A program made the position numbers and the translations under genes. A DNA stretch of 17,263 bases from CAZWZG01 sp964638245 (GTDB taxonomy: Bacteria > Pseudomonadota > Alphaproteobacteria > Rhodobacterales > Rhodobacteraceae): assembly GCA_964638245.1 (NCBI GenBank), contig CAZWZG010000055.1, positions 1 to 17,263 of the forward strand. The letters run 5' to 3'. A model generated the notes under the pieces. It searched no databases. It saw only the letters and a program-made list of their open reading frames with translations, and was not told the DNA's origin. This document shows, one piece after another, positions 1 through 7,263 of this stretch (position 1 is its first letter; each line of letters opens with the position of its first letter).

Positions 1-622
1 CCCCAGCCACTCGTTCGGCAACGGCGGCCGCGTTGGCGTCGTTTTCAACGACCACGGGCAGGCCAAGAGCGTCGCTGAACCATGCGGTCGGCGAGACATC
101 ATGGAAGATCGAGAACTCAGACCCCGTACCGCTTAGTCCGGTAAGTCCGAAGGGACCGGGCATCACCAGACCAGCGCCCAAGACCTTGGCCTCGTCGATT
201 TCCGCCTTCTGAATGATTGCAGATTTCGCCGCCACAACGGCGTGTGTGACGCCATCAAGGTCGCGCGCCTTGAGCCTGCGCCGAAGTGAAGCAACTGGCG
301 TGCCGCAGAGATCTAGGACCGCGGCAAAGATAGCATCCGGGCGGATTTCTATCCCGACTGCATAGCCGCCACACGCATTTAGTCCATATTGAACAGGGGG
401 TTGCCCGCGCGTTGTGGCCTTGCGCCCTTGCTCGGATATTAATCCGTCAGACAAAAGATCCGAAATGATATTGGACACCGCTTGCGTCGAAAGCCCCGAA
501 CCGCGCGCGATCTCGGCTCGTCCAATCTGGCCCGCCTGACGAACGCGATCCAGAACCATCTGGCGGTTGTGGCTGCGTGCGCGCTCGGCATTCGCGCCTA
601 CGGTTTTGGTCGAAAGGGCCAT
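1..622 (-). CDS. ROK-family transcriptional repressor (NagC/XylR type), 3' end cut by window edge
   Basis: Reading the minus strand from an ATG at 622-620 gives 207 codons open to the window edge. Residues about 15-65 form a winged helix-turn-helix (sequence around RAEIARGSGLSTQAVSNII). From about residue 85 a ROK actin-like sugar-binding fold begins, with the hallmarks GLVMPGPFG near 161 and ENDANAAAVAE near 193. An in-frame TAA four codons upstream of the ATG supports this start; no good ribosome binding site is visible. The gene diverges from the sugar ABC operon at 746, so it most likely represses that operon and responds to a sugar or sugar phosphate. Family and orientation are clear; the ligand is inferred. 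The zinc-binding cysteine motif usual further along in ROK proteins would lie outside the window. Confidence 0.93.
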   Translation of the reverse strand, partial: MALSTKTVGANAERARSHNRQMVLDRVRQAGQIGRAEIARGSGLSTQAVSNIISDLLSDGLISEQGRKATTRGQPPVQYGLNACGGYAVGIEIRPDAIFAAVLDLCGTPVASLRRRLKARDLDGVTHAVVAAKSAIIQKAEIDEAKVLGAGLVMPGPFGLTGLSGTGSEFSIFHDVSPTAWFSDALGLPVVVENDANAAAVAERVAG

Positions 623-745
623 GAATCGGGATTAACTCAACTTACTTGATGATTCAACTTCGCTAGGCTAGCGTTGATTCATTCGCGGCTTGTCTCCGCA
701 CCACGACTGGCACCAAGCCAGCGGCAACAACCAGGGAGTCCCGAC
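623..745. promoter_or_regulatory. Divergent control region between ROK repressor and ABC operon, with candidate operators
   Basis: These 123 bases separate the two divergent start codons and must hold both promoters. Visible repeats: a perfect 6+1+6 palindrome CGCTAGGCTAGCG at 661-673; an imperfect inverted repeat TTGA-N4-TCAA at 646-657; the direct repeat TCAACTT at 637-643 and 654-660; and the hexamer GATTCA at 651-656 and 676-681, with its complement TGAATC at 622-627. Such clustered symmetry is expected of ROK repressor sites, but which element is bound is not shown by the sequence. No convincing -35/-10 pair stands out. Confidence 0.5.
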
Positions 746-2011
746 ATGAAATTCACGAAATTGAAGGCAATGGCATTTGCGACAGCCACGAGCGCAGTGG
801 CGCTTGTAGCGTCCTCGGCCAGTGCTGAAGTTGAGATTGAGTATTGGCAGTATTTCTTTGATGCGCGCGTAGAAGCGATGGAAACGCTGATCGCAAATTT
901 CGAGGCAGCCAATCCGGACATCACGGTCAAGATGACCCATTTCCCGTATGCTGACTACCGCACCAAGGTTGCCGCCGCGATCCCGGCGGGCGAAGGGCCC
1001 GATGTGGTGCAACTCTTTTACGGTTGGCTCAATGACTACAAAGCCGCCAACCTGATCCAGCCGCTCCCAGCGGATGCATTCCCGGCAGATCAGATTGACG
1101 CTGAATTCTTCCCCATGGTTGCAGCCATGCGCGAAGGCGACAATTACTGGGCGCTCCCAACAGCCGTGCGCTCACTCGCGCTGTTCTACAACACACGCCT
1201 CTTTGAAGCCGCCGGTATCGACGGTCCGCCCGAGACGCTGGACGAAATGCTCGAAATCGGCGCGCAGCTGACCGAGCGCGACGGCGCTGGCAACATCACG
1301 CAAGCTGGCCTGACCATGGGTATGACCGCGCAGGACCACCACTGGTTCCGTGAAGGCCTTGTCCGTCAGTTCGGCGGAGAGCCCTATCTCGATGACTACA
1401 AGACCGTGAACTACAACACGCCCGAAGGCATCGAGGCGATGGAGTTCTATGTCGGTCTTGGTGAAGAGGGCGGCATTGGCGCCATCGGCTTCATGGATGA
1501 ACCTCAAGCTGCGTTCAAAGCGGGTCGCGCGGGTATGCACATCGACGGCTCGTTCCGTATCGGCTCGCTCAACGGCACACGTGGCCTTCAGTGGGGCGTG
1601 ACCGAGCTTCCGGCAACCGGTGAAGGCATGCGCTCGAACTATTCGTCCTATTGGGTGAACGCGATCACCACGAAGGCCGAGGGTGAAAAGTACGACGCTG
1701 CGGTCAAGTTCATGCAGTACGTCACATCCGACGAAGCCATGCAGATCTGGCTTGATACTGTGGGCGAGCTTCCTGCCAAACCGTCGGTTGGTCTGACGGA
1801 CGCCAACGCGAATGATCCGACATTTGGACCGTTCATAAAGGGCCTGGCCTATGCCAACACGACCAAGTTCGTGAACGAAAGCGCCCAGCGTCAGGTTCTG
1901 ATCGATGCGGTAGAGCGGGTGAAGCTTGAAGGCATGTCGGTGGCTGACTCGATGGCCATTGCTGCCGAAGCCGAACAGAAACTGCTCGACGAGTTCTACG
2001 CGTCGAACTGA
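746..2011 (+). CDS. Sugar ABC transporter substrate-binding protein (CUT1 family, SBP_bac_1)
   Basis: Periplasmic receptor of 421 residues that would capture the substrate and deliver it to the permeases encoded next. The ATG at 746 is chosen over an in-frame ATG at 674 because AGGGAG lies 7 bases upstream (733-738) and because it opens a classical Sec signal peptide: a Lys-rich start, a hydrophobic core and cleavage after SASA at residues 24-27. The mature part has the family 1 extracellular-solute-binding layout: YWQYFFD at its start, GPDVVQLFYGW, then WALPTAVRSLALFYNTRLF for the first lobe, and AGRAGMHIDGSFRIG in the second. The size is normal for the family. CUT1 receptors usually bind oligosaccharides or sugar conjugates rather than monosaccharides; the ligand cannot be read from the sequence. 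It heads the operon and is separated from the permease gene by a hairpin. Confidence 0.93.
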   Translation: MKFTKLKAMAFATATSAVALVASSASAEVEIEYWQYFFDARVEAMETLIANFEAANPDITVKMTHFPYADYRTKVAAAIPAGEGPDVVQLFYGWLNDYKAANLIQPLPADAFPADQIDAEFFPMVAAMREGDNYWALPTAVRSLALFYNTRLFEAAGIDGPPETLDEMLEIGAQLTERDGAGNITQAGLTMGMTAQDHHWFREGLVRQFGGEPYLDDYKTVNYNTPEGIEAMEFYVGLGEEGGIGAIGFMDEPQAAFKAGRAGMHIDGSFRIGSLNGTRGLQWGVTELPATGEGMRSNYSSYWVNAITTKAEGEKYDAAVKFMQYVTSDEAMQIWLDTVGELPAKPSVGLTDANANDPTFGPFIKGLAYANTTKFVNESAQRQVLIDAVERVKLEGMSVADSMAIAAEAEQKLLDEFYASN

Positions 2012-2016
2012 TGACA

Positions 2017-2042
2017 AAAGGGCGCGGGGAACCGCGCCCTTT
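2017..2042 (+). terminator. Strong stem-loop after the binding-protein gene (partial terminator or mRNA 3' stabiliser)
   Basis: An 11-bp perfect stem (2017-2027 pairing with 2032-2042) closes a GGAA tetraloop of GNRA type. It is followed by a pyrimidine-rich tract (CTTCCTTT). It begins 5 bases after the stop codon of the binding protein and ends 19 bases before the next start. In CUT1 operons such a hairpin commonly lowers readthrough or protects the upstream message, giving more binding protein than membrane subunits. Because the rest of the operon has no obvious promoter of its own, readthrough must occur. Confidence 0.8.
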
Positions 2043-2061
2043 CTTCCTTTCGGGCGGGCTT

Positions 2062-2949
2062 ATGTACAAAAACCTTTCCATTCGCCAGAAGCAGATCGTC
2101 TGGGCATGGGCGTTCCTCGCCGTGCCGGTCGTCTTCTACATCGTGATCCGGTTCTATCCGACCGGGAACGCGATGGTGATCTCGTTCCAGGACTGGAATC
2201 TTCTTGGCACGCGTGAATGGACAGGCTGGGACAACTACGCCAAGCTTTTGAGCGACCCGACGTTCTGGCAAGTGTTCCGCAACACCTTCGTTTATCTGAT
2301 CATCGGAACGCCTGTCAGTCTCGTCATCTCGTTTCTGATTGCGTTCCATCTGGATAAGACCCGGTTCATGCATGGCTTTATCCGCATGCTGTATTTCCTG
2401 CCTTTCATGACCAGCGCAGTGGCGATGGCTTGGGTCTGGCGGTGGTTTTATCAGCCTGTGCCCATTGGTTTGTTCAACAATTTCCTTGCCGATTTCGGCA
2501 TTCCGCAAATTGAATTCCTGCGCTCAACCACCAACGCGCTTCCGGCGATCCTGGCGCCTGCCGTCTGGGCAGGGCTTGGGTTCCAGATCATTATTTTCAT
2601 GGCTGGTCTCAGGGCCATTCCGCAAAGCTACTACGAAGCGGCCCGGATCGATGGCGTCTCGAAAACCGCGACGTTGTTCGAGATCACGATCCCGCTTCTG
2701 AAACCGACGATCGTCTTCCTTGTCGTCTTCTCTTCGATCGGCTTCCTGCGGATTTTCGATCAGGTCTTCAACATGACCACCGGCGACCCCGGAGGTCCGC
2801 TCAACTCAACCAAACCGCTGGTCCTTGCGATTTATCAAAGCGCGTTCACAGATTTTGACATGGGGTATGCCGCCGCGCAGACCGTCGTGCTGTTCCTGAT
2901 CCTGCTCTTTGTTTCGCTGTTCCAACTCTGGATCATGAAGGATCGCTGA
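2062..2949 (+). CDS. Sugar ABC transporter permease, MalF/UgpA type
   Basis: Inner-membrane subunit of 295 residues with about six hydrophobic segments, beginning with a helix at residues 10-32. The EAA loop that docks on the ATPase is present (EAARIDG at 192-198, followed by KTATLFEITIPLL). The reading frame is open back to 2011, but the first 17 codons of that version would lie inside the hairpin at 2017-2042 and look non-biological, so the ATG at 2062 (MYKNLSIRQ) is preferred, with a weak GGGCGGG ribosome binding site just upstream. It ends in TGATG, overlapping the second permease by one base, which implies translational coupling. It forms a heterodimer with the next gene product. Confidence 0.93.
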   Translation: MYKNLSIRQKQIVWAWAFLAVPVVFYIVIRFYPTGNAMVISFQDWNLLGTREWTGWDNYAKLLSDPTFWQVFRNTFVYLIIGTPVSLVISFLIAFHLDKTRFMHGFIRMLYFLPFMTSAVAMAWVWRWFYQPVPIGLFNNFLADFGIPQIEFLRSTTNALPAILAPAVWAGLGFQIIIFMAGLRAIPQSYYEAARIDGVSKTATLFEITIPLLKPTIVFLVVFSSIGFLRIFDQVFNMTTGDPGGPLNSTKPLVLAIYQSAFTDFDMGYAAAQTVVLFLILLFVSLFQLWIMKDR

Positions 2950-3827
2950 TGGCTGCCGTTGACGATATCCGCGCGTCCTCGGACTCGCTTTTCAAAGCGC
3001 AAGTGACGCGCAAGAAGGGCGATTGGGGCCAGTACATTCGCTGGCTGCTCTTGTTCTTTGGCGGCATCCTGATGGTGATGCCGATCATCTACATGCTGTC
3101 GACATCGATGAAGTGGCCGCATGAGATCTACGACGTCACGCTGATCCCGAACGAGCCGCATTTCGAGAACTATACATACGTGCTGGAAGACGGACGGTTC
3201 TACGGTTGGTTCATGAACTCGCTGATTATCGCGATCATCACGACGGTTTCGGCGGTCCTGTTTGACAGCCTCATCGGCTACACGCTGTGCAAGTTCCGTT
3301 TCCCGGGGCGCTACATCGTGTTCATCGCGATCCTGTCGACGCTGATGATCCCGACCGAGATGCTTGTGATCCCGTGGTATCTGATGAGCCAGCAGTTCGG
3401 GTGGCTTGATACGTATTGGGGCATCATGTTCCCCGGTCTGATGACGGCCTTCGGGACGTTCCTGATGAAGCAATTTTTCGAGACTGTGCCAGACGATTTC
3501 ATCGAGGCGGCGCGGATCGACGGGCTGAACGAGCTACAGATCTGGTGGACCGTGGCAATGCCGCTGGTCAAACCGGCCTTGGCGGCGCTGGCGATTTTCA
3601 TCTTCCTAGGCAATTGGACGGCCTTCATATGGCCGCTGATTGTGACCAACAGCTGGGACATGTACACGCTCCCCGTGGGGCTTTCGACGTTTGCCGATGA
3701 AGCGGATGTGCAGTGGGAATTGGTCATGACAGGCGCCGCGATTTCAACGATCCCGACGCTGATCGTCTTCCTGATCTTCCAGCGCTTCATCATTCGCGGT
3801 GTCGTGATGGCGGGGCTCAAGGGATGA
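2949..3827 (+). CDS. Sugar ABC transporter permease, MalG/UgpE type
   Basis: Second inner-membrane subunit, 292 residues. It has a cytoplasmic N-terminus of about 28 residues and then hydrophobic helices starting at IRWLLLFFGGILMVMPIIY (30-48). The EAA loop is at residues 186-192 (EAARIDG), followed by a conserved MPLVKP. The length is usual for the binding-protein-dependent transport inner-membrane family. The start overlaps the stop of the preceding permease by one base, and the end overlaps the lyase gene by four bases (ATGA), so all three are likely translated as a coupled series. Substrate specificity is not deducible. Confidence 0.93.
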   Translation: MAAVDDIRASSDSLFKAQVTRKKGDWGQYIRWLLLFFGGILMVMPIIYMLSTSMKWPHEIYDVTLIPNEPHFENYTYVLEDGRFYGWFMNSLIIAIITTVSAVLFDSLIGYTLCKFRFPGRYIVFIAILSTLMIPTEMLVIPWYLMSQQFGWLDTYWGIMFPGLMTAFGTFLMKQFFETVPDDFIEAARIDGLNELQIWWTVAMPLVKPALAALAIFIFLGNWTAFIWPLIVTNSWDMYTLPVGLSTFADEADVQWELVMTGAAISTIPTLIVFLIFQRFIIRGVVMAGLKG

Positions 3828-5308
3828 CCGACACAACCGTCTTTCCCGATCCGGTCTACCGCGATACCGTGCTTGCGCCGCTCTTTGAAGGTGTGAAGGC
3901 GAACTACGCGGTTGGCATGGCGTGGATCAATCGCGCGCATCTGGTGATGCTGGCCGAGACGGGCATTCTTTCGAAAGCGGATGCCCAGGCCTTGGCAAAG
4001 GCCCTCGCCGCGATCGAAGCAGAGGTCGACATCGACGCCCTGACCTATACCGGAGAGCATGAGGACTATTTCTTCCTTGTCGAAGCCGAGCTTCGACAGC
4101 GCCTTGGGGATCTTGGTGGGTCACTCCACACGGCACGGTCGCGCAACGACATGGATCACACGCTGTTCAAGCTGGCACTTCGCCAGCGCGTCGCGGGATT
4201 GATCAACGAACTTCATGCGCTTGCGGCGGCTCTGACGGACAAGGCGCGCAAGGAAGCGGATACGCTCATTGTGGCTTACACCCATGGTCAGCCAGCGCAG
4301 CCGACGACCTTTGGGCACTACCTTGGCGCGATCATCGAAGTCATCCTGCGGGATGCAGAACGGCTGGATGCCGCAGCAAATGGGTTGGAACATTGCCCGA
4401 TGGGGGCCGCGGCCATTACGACATCCGGCTTTCCGATTGATCGGGAGCGGGTGTCAGAGTTGCTGGGCTTTGACGAGCCGCTCTTGAATTCATACGGCTG
4501 CATTGCATCGGTCGACTATGTGACCGGGCTTTACTCGGCGATGAAGCTGGTCTTCGTCCATCTGGGTCGCTTGATCCAGGATCTGCAATTTTGGTCGGCC
4601 TTCGAGGTCGGACAGATTTATGTGCCTAACAGTCTCGTGCAGATCAGCTCGATCATGCCGCAAAAGCGCAACCCGGTGCCCATCGAACACTTGCGCCATA
4701 TGGCCAGCGTCACCGTCGGGCGCTGCGACATGGTCGTGGGCACAATGCACAACACGCCCTTTACGGACATGAACGACAGCGAAGGCGAAGTCCAACAAGC
4801 CGGTTACGCCGCCTTTGACAGCGGAAGCCGCGTGTTGCGGCTTTTGACGACGTTCCTCCCGGCCTGCCGGATCAATTCTGAGCGCGTCTCCCGAACCACG
4901 GATGCCGCCTGTATCACCATTACAGAGCTGGCGGACACCTTGGTGCGCGATGAAGGATTGAGTTTCCGGCAGGCCCACGAAATTGCGGCCGCCACGGCGC
5001 GGGCCGTGATCGCAGAAGAAGCGCCGCTTGGATCGGGCTTTAGCGCTTTTCAGGCTGCCTTCATCAAGGCGGTCGATCGTCCGCCCGTGACCGATGAGCC
5101 GGCCTTCAAGACCGCCGTTGCCGCCGAAACCTTTGTGGCGCGACGGGACAGACCCGGTGGGCCAGCCAAAGCGGCATTGATCGCAGCACTTGATGGGTAT
5201 GGTGCAACACTGGCGGACTTGAGTGCGCGCCAGCATGCGCGCGAAAGCCGCCATGCGGCAGCAGAAGCAAAACTGAACACGGCGTTCGCCGGCGTGATGG
5301 GGACCTGA
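3824..5308 (+). CDS. Argininosuccinate-lyase-like enzyme (aspartase/fumarase superfamily), probably not ArgH
   Basis: A 494-residue homotetrameric-type lyase expected to break a C-N bond by beta-elimination and release fumarate or a similar unsaturated acid. The ATG at 3824 overlaps the permease stop; the frame stays open to 3713, but the added residues look non-biological. Superfamily landmarks: RSRND at 105-109, THGQPAQPTTFG at 153-164 (Thr153-His154), and the flexible loop SSIMPQKRNP at 275-284. Ser275, Lys281, Asn283 and Glu288 fall at the spacing of the catalytic set in argininosuccinate lyase. Differences: the loop's leading Gly is Ile; the usual SxRD motif reads ASVD (228-231), losing its Arg; and the usual YNxDxQEDK reads roughly FTDMNDSEG (313-321), losing Tyr, Gln and Lys. 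THGQPA recalls adenylosuccinate lyase. Its position inside a sugar operon, 3 bases from the ATPase gene, argues for a catabolic role on an N-substituted amino sugar or sugar-amino acid (inference). An arginine-pathway role is unlikely. Confidence 0.82.
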   Translation: MTDTTVFPDPVYRDTVLAPLFEGVKANYAVGMAWINRAHLVMLAETGILSKADAQALAKALAAIEAEVDIDALTYTGEHEDYFFLVEAELRQRLGDLGGSLHTARSRNDMDHTLFKLALRQRVAGLINELHALAAALTDKARKEADTLIVAYTHGQPAQPTTFGHYLGAIIEVILRDAERLDAAANGLEHCPMGAAAITTSGFPIDRERVSELLGFDEPLLNSYGCIASVDYVTGLYSAMKLVFVHLGRLIQDLQFWSAFEVGQIYVPNSLVQISSIMPQKRNPVPIEHLRHMASVTVGRCDMVVGTMHNTPFTDMNDSEGEVQQAGYAAFDSGSRVLRLLTTFLPACRINSERVSRTTDAACITITELADTLVRDEGLSFRQAHEIAAATARAVIAEEAPLGSGFSAFQAAFIKAVDRPPVTDEPAFKTAVAAETFVARRDRPGGPAKAALIAALDGYGATLADLSARQHARESRHAAAEAKLNTAFAGVMGT

Positions 5309-5311
5309 ACG

Positions 5312-6367
5312 ATGTCGAACCTCAAGCTGAGCCAACTTGTCAAAAGCTATGGTAAGACCGAAGTGCTACACAGCATCGACCTGGACATTCAGGACGGTGA
5401 ATTCGTCGTACTGGTCGGCCCATCCGGCTGTGGCAAGTCCACGACCCTGCGCATGGTAGCAGGCCTTGAAGAGGTCACAAGCGGGACGATCGAGATTGCG
5501 GGTCGCGTCGTGAACAACCTTGAGCCCAAGGATCGCGACATCGCCATGGTTTTCCAGAATTACGCGATCTATCCGCATATGACAGTGCGCAAGAACATCG
5601 GTTTTGGTCTGCGATCCTCCAAGATGCCGCGCGCAGACAAGGAAAAGCGGATCGACGAGATCGCCGAAATTCTCGGGATGACCGATCTTCTGAACCGCAA
5701 ACCAAGTCAGCTGTCGGGTGGTCAGCGCCAGCGCGTGGCCATCGGTCGCGCGATGGTCCGCGACCCTGCGGTTTTCCTCTTTGACGAGCCGCTTTCAAAC
5801 CTTGATGCACAGCTCCGCACGCAGATGCGGCTAGAAATTAAGAAGCTCCACCAACGCGTTGGCGCTACGATTGTTTTCGTCACTCACGATCAGGTCGAGG
5901 CCATGACGATGGCGGACCGGATCGTGATCATGAAGGATGGACATATCCAGCAGGTCGGCACGCCGTCCGAGGTTTATCACACGCCAGCCAACACATTCGT
6001 AGCAGGCTTTATCGGATCACCAGCGATGAACATGATCCCGGCAACTGTCGCGGATGGGGCCATTCAGATCGATGGCGGCTCTCAGGTGAACCTTGGCACT
6101 GCGATCAGCGGACAACGCAAGGTCATGCTCGGTATCCGACCAGAGGACCTCGAGCCCGTCGAAGGGCCCGCACTTATCAGCGGATCCGTGAATGTGCGCG
6201 AGCCGCTTGGCCATGAAACCTTGATCCACGTGGGCACGGCGCATGGGGACATCATCGCCAAGGCCGATGGTCGTACGCCACCGGATCTTGGAAAGACGGT
6301 GAACCTTGGCGCAGAAGCGCAAAACATACACGTCTTTGATCCCGAAAGCGGGGCCGCGCTCAGCTGA
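5312..6367 (+). CDS. Sugar ABC transporter ATP-binding protein, MalK/UgpC type
   Basis: Cytoplasmic ATPase of 351 residues that powers the transporter made with the two permeases upstream. The nucleotide-binding domain is complete: Walker A GPSGCGKST at 36-44, Q-loop Gln82, signature LSGGQ at 134-138, Walker B VFLFDEP at 154-160 and switch His192 (THDQ). From about residue 240 a C-terminal TOBE/OB regulatory domain follows, as in MalK and UgpC (IRPEDL). The start has GGGGA 8 bases upstream, just inside the end of the lyase gene. It ends in TGATG, sharing one base with the kinase start. Having its own ATPase makes this a self-sufficient transporter. Confidence 0.95.
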   Translation: MSNLKLSQLVKSYGKTEVLHSIDLDIQDGEFVVLVGPSGCGKSTTLRMVAGLEEVTSGTIEIAGRVVNNLEPKDRDIAMVFQNYAIYPHMTVRKNIGFGLRSSKMPRADKEKRIDEIAEILGMTDLLNRKPSQLSGGQRQRVAIGRAMVRDPAVFLFDEPLSNLDAQLRTQMRLEIKKLHQRVGATIVFVTHDQVEAMTMADRIVIMKDGHIQQVGTPSEVYHTPANTFVAGFIGSPAMNMIPATVADGAIQIDGGSQVNLGTAISGQRKVMLGIRPEDLEPVEGPALISGSVNVREPLGHETLIHVGTAHGDIIAKADGRTPPDLGKTVNLGAEAQNIHVFDPESGAALS

Positions 6368-7263
6368 TGTCCAAGGATCCGAAACCCGCCATCCTGTCGG
6401 TCGGTCGCTTGTATTGCGACCTGATCTTCACGGGGTTGCCCCGGCTTCCATCGCTAGGGACAGAGGTGTTTACCGACGGGTTCGGAACGCATGCCGGTGG
6501 CGGCGCGTTCATTACGGCGGCGCATCTGGCGGCTTTGGGGCACCAGTCGAGTTTGGCAACGATGCTCCCGTCTTCGCCGTTCTCCGACCTTATGCGGTCT
6601 GAACTCGAGGCGTCTAAGGTCGATTTGACGCTCAGCGGGACCCTCCCAGAGGCGGCTGGTCCGCAAATCACAGTTGCGATGGTCGAGGCCGGGGATCGGG
6701 CATTCCTTACACGTCGCGCAGGCCCCGCGTTTCCCGCGATTGCGCCCACCGAACTGGCCCGCCGTGGGATACGACACCTCCACGTTGGTGAGGTTGCTAG
6801 CCTTGTGGCGCAGCCAGAAATCATCGAGGTCGTGCGGGCGCAGGGTATGACGATTTCTGTTGATTGCAGTTGGGACGAGTCTTTGAACACGTCCGCGCTT
6901 AAAGACTTCGCTGGCAAAATCGATGTGTTCTTGCCCAACGAGGCCGAGTGGTCCTTCATGTCTGAGTTGGGCCTCGCGGACGTCTTCGCGCCTTTGACGG
7001 TGATCAAACGCGGCGCTTCGGGCGCAACGGCGATCAGCAGTGCTGGGACGCTGGACGCGCCCACATCGCCTGTTCATGCCGTTGATACGACAGGTGCGGG
7101 GGATGCATTCAATGCGGGTTTCTTGTCGCGCTGGCTCATCGGAGATGACCTGGCTGCGTGTCTTGCCGCCGGGAACGAGCGGGGCGCGCTAGCCGTGCGA
7201 CAACCGGGTGGGTTCAATCCCGAGCCCGTGGACGTTGCCGACGTTGGTATTGCTGGCGAATGA
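6367..7263 (+). CDS. PfkB-family carbohydrate kinase
   Basis: A 298-residue ribokinase-fold kinase that would transfer phosphate from ATP to a sugar or amino-sugar hydroxyl in the cytoplasm. The C-terminal PfkB signature is intact (DTTGAGDAFNAGF at 240-252, catalytic Asp246 in the anion-hole GAGD). The N-terminal signature is recognisable as GGGAFITAAHLAALG at 44-58, but the Asn that usually contacts the substrate is Ile49. Length and layout are normal (VDCSWD near 165, LPNEAEW at 199-205). The start overlaps the ATPase stop by one base, and the end overlaps the SIS gene by four bases. In an operon with a NagB-II-like enzyme, the expected product is a 6-phosphate of an amino sugar or of a related compound; this is inferred from neighbours. 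Confidence 0.92.
   Translation: MSKDPKPAILSVGRLYCDLIFTGLPRLPSLGTEVFTDGFGTHAGGGAFITAAHLAALGHQSSLATMLPSSPFSDLMRSELEASKVDLTLSGTLPEAAGPQITVAMVEAGDRAFLTRRAGPAFPAIAPTELARRGIRHLHVGEVASLVAQPEIIEVVRAQGMTISVDCSWDESLNTSALKDFAGKIDVFLPNEAEWSFMSELGLADVFAPLTVIKRGASGATAISSAGTLDAPTSPVHAVDTTGAGDAFNAGFLSRWLIGDDLAACLAAGNERGALAVRQPGGFNPEPVDVADVGIAGE

Noticed and set aside
674..745. Upstream start for the binding protein at 674
   Set aside because: It would add 24 residues ahead of a perfect signal peptide, overlap the candidate operators, and bypass the good ribosome binding site at 733-738.
1172..2017. Long minus-strand open frame (281 codons) opposite the binding-protein gene
   Set aside because: It is antisense to a well-supported periplasmic receptor; its composition (many His, Arg and Val) is that of a shadow frame, and no domain or ribosome binding site is visible.
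3824..5308. Calling the lyase argH (arginine biosynthesis)
   Set aside because: The operon context is sugar uptake, and several residues typical of the argininosuccinate pocket are changed.
4490..5335. Minus-strand open frame of 281 codons opposite the lyase gene
   Set aside because: Shadow of the conserved lyase; no recognisable motif.
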